Positions 60,697 to 64,000 of a stretch of DNA of 64,000 nt are shown here, piece by piece. Within the stretch, counting starts at the first letter, position 1. The number at the start of each line of letters is the position of its first letter. This stretch comes from Bacteroidales bacterium. GTDB lineage: Bacteria; Bacteroidota; Bacteroidia; Bacteroidales; UBA932. Under the pieces are notes generated by a model, which was not told the origin of the DNA, made no database searches, and worked only from the letters and a program-made list of their open reading frames with translations. The translations under genes and the position numbers were made by a program. The stretch spans positions 22,983 through 86,982 of the forward strand of contig JAFZWV010000026.1 of NCBI GenBank assembly GCA_017617035.1, in the 5' to 3' direction.

Positions 60697-62919
60697 ATGA
60701 ACCGCATAATTACTCTTTGTTGCCTTCTCGTACTGCCCCTTGCAGCGAAGGCACAAATCACTTTGGTCGAAGACGGCAAACCAGCCGCAGAAATCATTCT
60801 GACCGACCCCGATAATGCAGCAGATCAAAGGGCTGCCGAACTGCTCAACCTGTTCGTAGAGCGCATAAGCGGCGCAGTGCTGCCCTTCTCCGCAGACAGC
60901 CTTAAAGCCAAAGTCATAATCGGCGGCGCGACCGACGCTGCCTCCGAAGACGGCTTCCTGATCGAATGCGCAGGCGACACGCTGCGCATCCTCAGCGGCG
61001 GCGGCAAAGGCAGCGTCTACGGCGCCGTCACCCTTCTGGAGCGCTACATGGGCGTATCCTATTACGCCAAGGACACCTATACCCTGACGGAAAGCAGTAC
61101 AATAGAACTGCCGGCAATTAGCCTCACAGAATCCCCCGCCTTCCGTCATCGTCAGACCTACAGCTATGGCAACGACGACCCTGTATATCGCGACTGGTTC
61201 CGCCTCAAAGATCCTCAGGAAGTCTTTGCGGCCGGCCTTTGGGTCCATACCTTCAACCCGCTTCTTCCTTCCGAGCAGTACGGCGAGACTCACCCCGAGT
61301 ACTATGCCCTCATCAATGGAGAGAGGCGTCCGGGCCGCCACAGCCAGTGGTGTCTGACCAATCCCGAAGTATTCGAGATAGTAGCCGCCAGGATCGATTC
61401 CATCTTCCAGGCAAATCCCGGCATGAAGACTATCTCCGTGAGCCAGAACGACGGCAACGACACCTACTGCACATGCCCTGAATGCAAGGCTGTAGACGAA
61501 TATGAAGGCTCGCCTTCCGGCAACCTCATCCGCTTCATGAACAAACTGGCGGAGCGCTTCCCCGATAAGGAGTTTTCGACCCTCGCCTACCTATACAGCG
61601 TACAGCCGCCCCAGCATGTCAAGCCCCTTCCCAATGTAAACATCATGCTCTGCGACATCGACTGCAGGCGCGAAGTTCCCCTTACCGAGAATGAATCGGG
61701 CAAGGAATTCATGAAGGCCCTCGAAGGCTGGGGAAAGATTAGCAACAACATCTTCGTCTGGGATTACGGCATCAACTTCGACAACCTCGTCTCGCCCTTC
61801 CCCAACTTCCACATCCTTCAGCCAAACATGCTGGAGTTCAAGAAGAACGGCGCAACCATGCTCTTTGAGCAGGTAAACGGCAACCGCGGCACCGACTTCG
61901 CTGAGCTGCGCGCCTACGTTATCGCTAAGCTCATGTGGGATCCCGAGCAGGACGTCGAGGCACTCATTGACGAGTTCATGGAGGGTTACTATGGAGAGGC
62001 CGCGCGCTACATCAAGGCATACCAGCTGTCGCTGCGCAACTCTATGCTCGTGAGCCACATTCCCCTCTGGATCTACGACTCCCCCATCTCGCATAAAGAG
62101 GGCATGCTGAGCGCCCCCATGCTCCACCTCTACGATTCGCTCTTCGACAAGGCCGAAGCCGCTGTTGCCTGCGACCAGGACCTCCTCGACAGGGTATGGC
62201 TCTCCCGCCTGCCTCTACAGTACTCGGAGTTGGAGATAGCCCGCACGGAACCCATAGAAGACCGCGAAGCTCTCAGGGAAAAGGTCCTTACCTTCAAAGA
62301 CCATTGCGAGCGTCTGGGAGTTGAAGCCCTTACCGAAAGGGGTATCGATCCGTCATTCTACTGCGATCAGTATCTCGAGCGTTATCTGGCCGACGACAGC
62401 GGCAATCTCGCCCTCGGAGCTAAGGTCACCCTCAAAAAAGCTCCTACAGGCAGGTACGCTGAATTCGGAGAGACTGCTCTCACCGACGGCCTCTACGGCG
62501 GAAGCACCTTCGTCGAAAGCTGGGTTGGTTGGGAAGGAACCAATGCCGATATCATCATCGACCTTGGAGAAGAGAAGACCTTCAACTGCATCGAAGCCGA
62601 TTTCCTGCACCAGCTAGGCGCATGGATTCTGCTTCCTGAGTCCGTATTCTTCCTCGTCTCCCCTGACGAAACTTCATACAAGCTCTTCGGAGTCCATGAA
62701 TTCGAAGAAGACCGCGACCTGGCCGTCAAGTTCAAAAAGGCGACCGCTGTTTCCAAAGAACCCGTTACCGCACGTTTTGTCAGAGTACATGTATTCGGAG
62801 TAGGACTCTGCCCCGACTGGCACTACGGCGTAGGCCACCCCGCCTGGTTCTTCCTCGACGAAATTACCGTCAGCAATAGAACAGGAGATTTCTCGACTAC
62901 GCTCGAAATGACAGATTAG
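60697..62919 (+). CDS. DUF4838 domain protein with F5/8C-like C-terminal domain
   Basis: Protein of 740 residues with signal peptide (MNRIITLCCLLVLPLAAKA). Residues about 20-125 look like the alpha-glucuronidase/GH20 N-terminal domain (GSVYGAVTLLERYMGVSYYAKDTYTL). The DUF4838 barrel is about 170-440, with ISVSQNDGNDTYCTCPECKAVDE and MLCDIDCRREV. The C-terminal about 150 residues resemble F5/8C. It is probably an exported glycosidase-like protein of unknown substrate. The last residues (GDFSTTLEMTD) are encoded by a repeat copy (62884-62914). The stop overlaps the convergent cyclotransferase stop. Confidence 0.82.
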   Translation: MNRIITLCCLLVLPLAAKAQITLVEDGKPAAEIILTDPDNAADQRAAELLNLFVERISGAVLPFSADSLKAKVIIGGATDAASEDGFLIECAGDTLRILSGGGKGSVYGAVTLLERYMGVSYYAKDTYTLTESSTIELPAISLTESPAFRHRQTYSYGNDDPVYRDWFRLKDPQEVFAAGLWVHTFNPLLPSEQYGETHPEYYALINGERRPGRHSQWCLTNPEVFEIVAARIDSIFQANPGMKTISVSQNDGNDTYCTCPECKAVDEYEGSPSGNLIRFMNKLAERFPDKEFSTLAYLYSVQPPQHVKPLPNVNIMLCDIDCRREVPLTENESGKEFMKALEGWGKISNNIFVWDYGINFDNLVSPFPNFHILQPNMLEFKKNGATMLFEQVNGNRGTDFAELRAYVIAKLMWDPEQDVEALIDEFMEGYYGEAARYIKAYQLSLRNSMLVSHIPLWIYDSPISHKEGMLSAPMLHLYDSLFDKAEAAVACDQDLLDRVWLSRLPLQYSELEIARTEPIEDREALREKVLTFKDHCERLGVEALTERGIDPSFYCDQYLERYLADDSGNLALGAKVTLKKAPTGRYAEFGETALTDGLYGGSTFVESWVGWEGTNADIIIDLGEEKTFNCIEADFLHQLGAWILLPESVFFLVSPDETSYKLFGVHEFEEDRDLAVKFKKATAVSKEPVTARFVRVHVFGVGLCPDWHYGVGHPAWFFLDEITVSNRTGDFSTTLEMTD
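62884..62914 (-). repeat. short relative of the coding palindromic repeat (copy D)
   Basis: On the minus strand it reads CTGTCATTTCGAGCGTAGTC followed by GAGAAATCTCC. This is the same consensus as the end of copies A and B (TGTCATTYCGAGCG...GAA), with a few differences. It supplies the last codons of the DUF4838 gene. Confidence 0.65.
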
Positions 62920-63674
62920 TCTGCTTCGACTAGTTTGACCTCATACAGTCTGGGCCAATTCTTTCCGGTAAGGAAGATGCGGCCCTTACTGTTTACTGCA
63001 ATACCATTCAGAACATCGGTATCGCGGGTGCGAAGTTTTTCCGGCAGAAGGCCCGAACAATCGATAGTGGCCTCCACCTTTCCGTTTGATGGATTAATTA
63101 CCAGAATGATATCGGTAGTATAGACATTCGCCCATATGCGTCCGTCTACCCATTCCAGCTCGTTAATGTATCGGACCGGGCGACCGTTCATAGTGACCAT
63201 AACGGAGCGAAGTTGCTGAAGTTCAGGAGTATAGAAAGTCAAACGAGCCGACCCATCGGAGGCTATCAACTGCTTCCCATCTGTCGTCAAGCCCCATCCC
63301 TCACGAGCGAACGAATAACTCATCTGATACTCCATCGAAGCGGCGTCATAAACAAATACCACTTGATTCTGCCAGGTCAGTACGTACAGCTTATCTCCAA
63401 GCACGCACGATCCCTCGGCAAAATACTTCTTCGATATATTACGCGACTCCAGAACCGAGCCCGTCGACAAATCCACCTTTCTCAGCGACGACTTCCCATT
63501 CAGGCCTGTCGACTCATACAGCTCGTCCTGATAGAAAAACAATCCCTGCGTATATGCTCCCGTATCGTGATTGTATTCCTTAACCACCTCCACCTCGAAC
63601 CTTTTCACCTGCGCCTCCGCACACGACGACGCAAGCAAACACGCAACCAGAGCAACCAAACATCTCATTCGCAT
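62916..63674 (-). CDS. glutaminyl-peptide cyclotransferase (plant/bacterial beta-propeller type)
   Basis: About 252 residues; starts at the ATG at 63674 or 63668, with lipobox ASSC. The beta-propeller signatures of this family are present: NHDTGAYTQGLFFYQDELYESTGLNGKSSLR, YFAEGSCVLGDKLYVLTWQN, YINELEWVDGRIWANVY and VLNGIAVNSKGRIFLTGKNWPRLYEV. It forms N-terminal pyroglutamate on exported proteins. In Bacteroidota many mature secreted proteins begin with Gln, which fits an envelope location. The stop overlaps the DUF4838 stop. Confidence 0.92.
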   Translation of the reverse strand: MRMRCLVALVACLLASSCAEAQVKRFEVEVVKEYNHDTGAYTQGLFFYQDELYESTGLNGKSSLRKVDLSTGSVLESRNISKKYFAEGSCVLGDKLYVLTWQNQVVFVYDAASMEYQMSYSFAREGWGLTTDGKQLIASDGSARLTFYTPELQQLRSVMVTMNGRPVRYINELEWVDGRIWANVYTTDIILVINPSNGKVEATIDCSGLLPEKLRTRDTDVLNGIAVNSKGRIFLTGKNWPRLYEVKLVEAD

Positions 63675-63680
63675 AACATG

Positions 63681-63688
63681 CAAATTTA
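63681..63688 (-). promoter_or_regulatory. -7 box TAAATTTG for the cyclotransferase gene
   Basis: Minus-strand TAAATTTG (63688-63681) ends 6 bases before the ATG at 63674, predicting a leaderless or near-leaderless mRNA. Confidence 0.5.
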
Positions 63689-63699
63689 ATATTTTTTTC

Positions 63700-63707
63700 T
63701 ACCTTTG
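63700..63707 (+). promoter_or_regulatory. -7 box TACCTTTG for RNase P RNA
   Basis: TACCTTTG identical to that of tRNA-Phe, placing the RNA start at about 63713-63715. It is divergent to the cyclotransferase box. Confidence 0.55.
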
Positions 63708-63713
63708 CAGCCA

Positions 63714-64000
63714 GTTGAAATTGAAATAGGCGGGGATTTCCGTCGCGGTCGAAAGACTGAGGAAAGTCCGGACAAGAAAGGGCATCGCACTGCGGAAAGC
63801 GCAGGTGGGGGTAACCTTACGTACGCCGTAACAGAGAATTACCGCAGAAATGCAAGGGTGAAAACGCGAGGTAAGAGCTCACGACTTCGGGTAGCGATAC
63901 ACGAGGGGTACGGCACTGCGACTTGCAAAACCAAATATACTGACAGATGAGGGCTGCCCGTCCGATGTCAGGGGGTAGGTTGCGAAGATAAATGACGGAT
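63714..64000 (+). ncRNA. rnpB: RNase P RNA, 5' part (runs off right edge)
   Basis: The catalytic core motifs of bacterial type A RNase P RNA are clear: GACTGAGGAAAGTCCGGAC, then ACAGAGAATTACCGC, then GGTAAGAGCTCACGA, and near the edge GGGGTAGGTTGCGAAGATAA followed by ATGACGG. These are the CR-I, CR-II and CR-III type segments and the beginning of the CR-V region. The 3' end lies beyond the window. The start is estimated from the promoter. Reading frames over this region are not genes. Confidence 0.93.

Noticed and set aside
63705-63950. 81-residue plus-strand frame
   Set aside because: It lies within RNase P RNA, whose conserved core motifs explain the sequence.

Overview
The window looks like a chromosomal segment of an anaerobic, carbohydrate-degrading Bacteroidota bacterium (Bacteroidales-like). 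Three things support this: two SusC/SusD outer-membrane pairs, many short lipoproteins with a Cys lipobox, and repeated TAnnTTTG -7 boxes of the Bacteroidota primary sigma factor. The species cannot be named from the sequence. Coding density is high and no gap without a gene exceeds 300 bases. No insertion sequence, prophage or CRISPR array was seen.

Layout. 1-3.8 kb (minus): start of an oxaloacetate decarboxylase alpha gene, its gamma subunit, a CobW-type metal GTPase and a DUF4015 glycosidase-like lipoprotein. 3.8-4.95 kb: a barnase/colicin-like putative RNase behind a Myb-like DNA-binding protein, with an inverted repeat over the promoter; this is a candidate toxin-antitoxin pair. 5-7.3 kb: a FnIII lipoprotein and a hemerythrin-LuxR regulator. 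7.3-14.3 kb: a SusC/SusD locus with two lipoproteins and no enzyme. 14.4-17.2 kb: an M16 peptidase. 17.3-28.1 kb: a polysaccharide utilisation locus with two GH144-type enzymes, SusC/SusD, a LamG lipoprotein and a GH3 beta-glucosidase, probably for beta-1,2-glucan; a GH43 lipoprotein follows.

29.9-36 kb (plus): fakA-fakB-acyltransferase-plsX, then acpP and asd. The cluster would phosphorylate exogenous fatty acids and pass them to ACP. 36-41.7 kb (minus): NagZ-like GH3, a P-loop nucleoside kinase, DUF1846 and CstA in tight succession. 41.7-48.3 kb: M23 peptidase, TrmO, a hypothetical, an arginase-fold protein, tRNA-Phe, and an M6 protease/BACON lipoprotein pair.

48.3-58.4 kb (plus): citrate lyase citD-citE-citF-citX-citCG, followed by aconitase, NADP-isocitrate dehydrogenase and aspartate ammonia-lyase. 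The set can split citrate to acetate and oxaloacetate or oxidise it to 2-oxoglutarate. The oxaloacetate decarboxylase at the left edge could complete the fermentative branch. 58.4-64 kb: a TPP riboswitch before a TonB-dependent receptor (probable thiamin uptake), a DUF4838 protein, a glutaminyl-peptide cyclotransferase and the 5' part of RNase P RNA.

The most unusual feature is a roughly 110-bp palindromic repeat lying in frame inside two citrate-lyase accessory genes, citX and citCG, in opposite orientation. Each copy adds about 37 codons. Shorter related copies lie inside an arginase-fold gene and at the 3' end of the DUF4838 gene. The pattern resembles the protein-coding palindromic elements known from Rickettsia.
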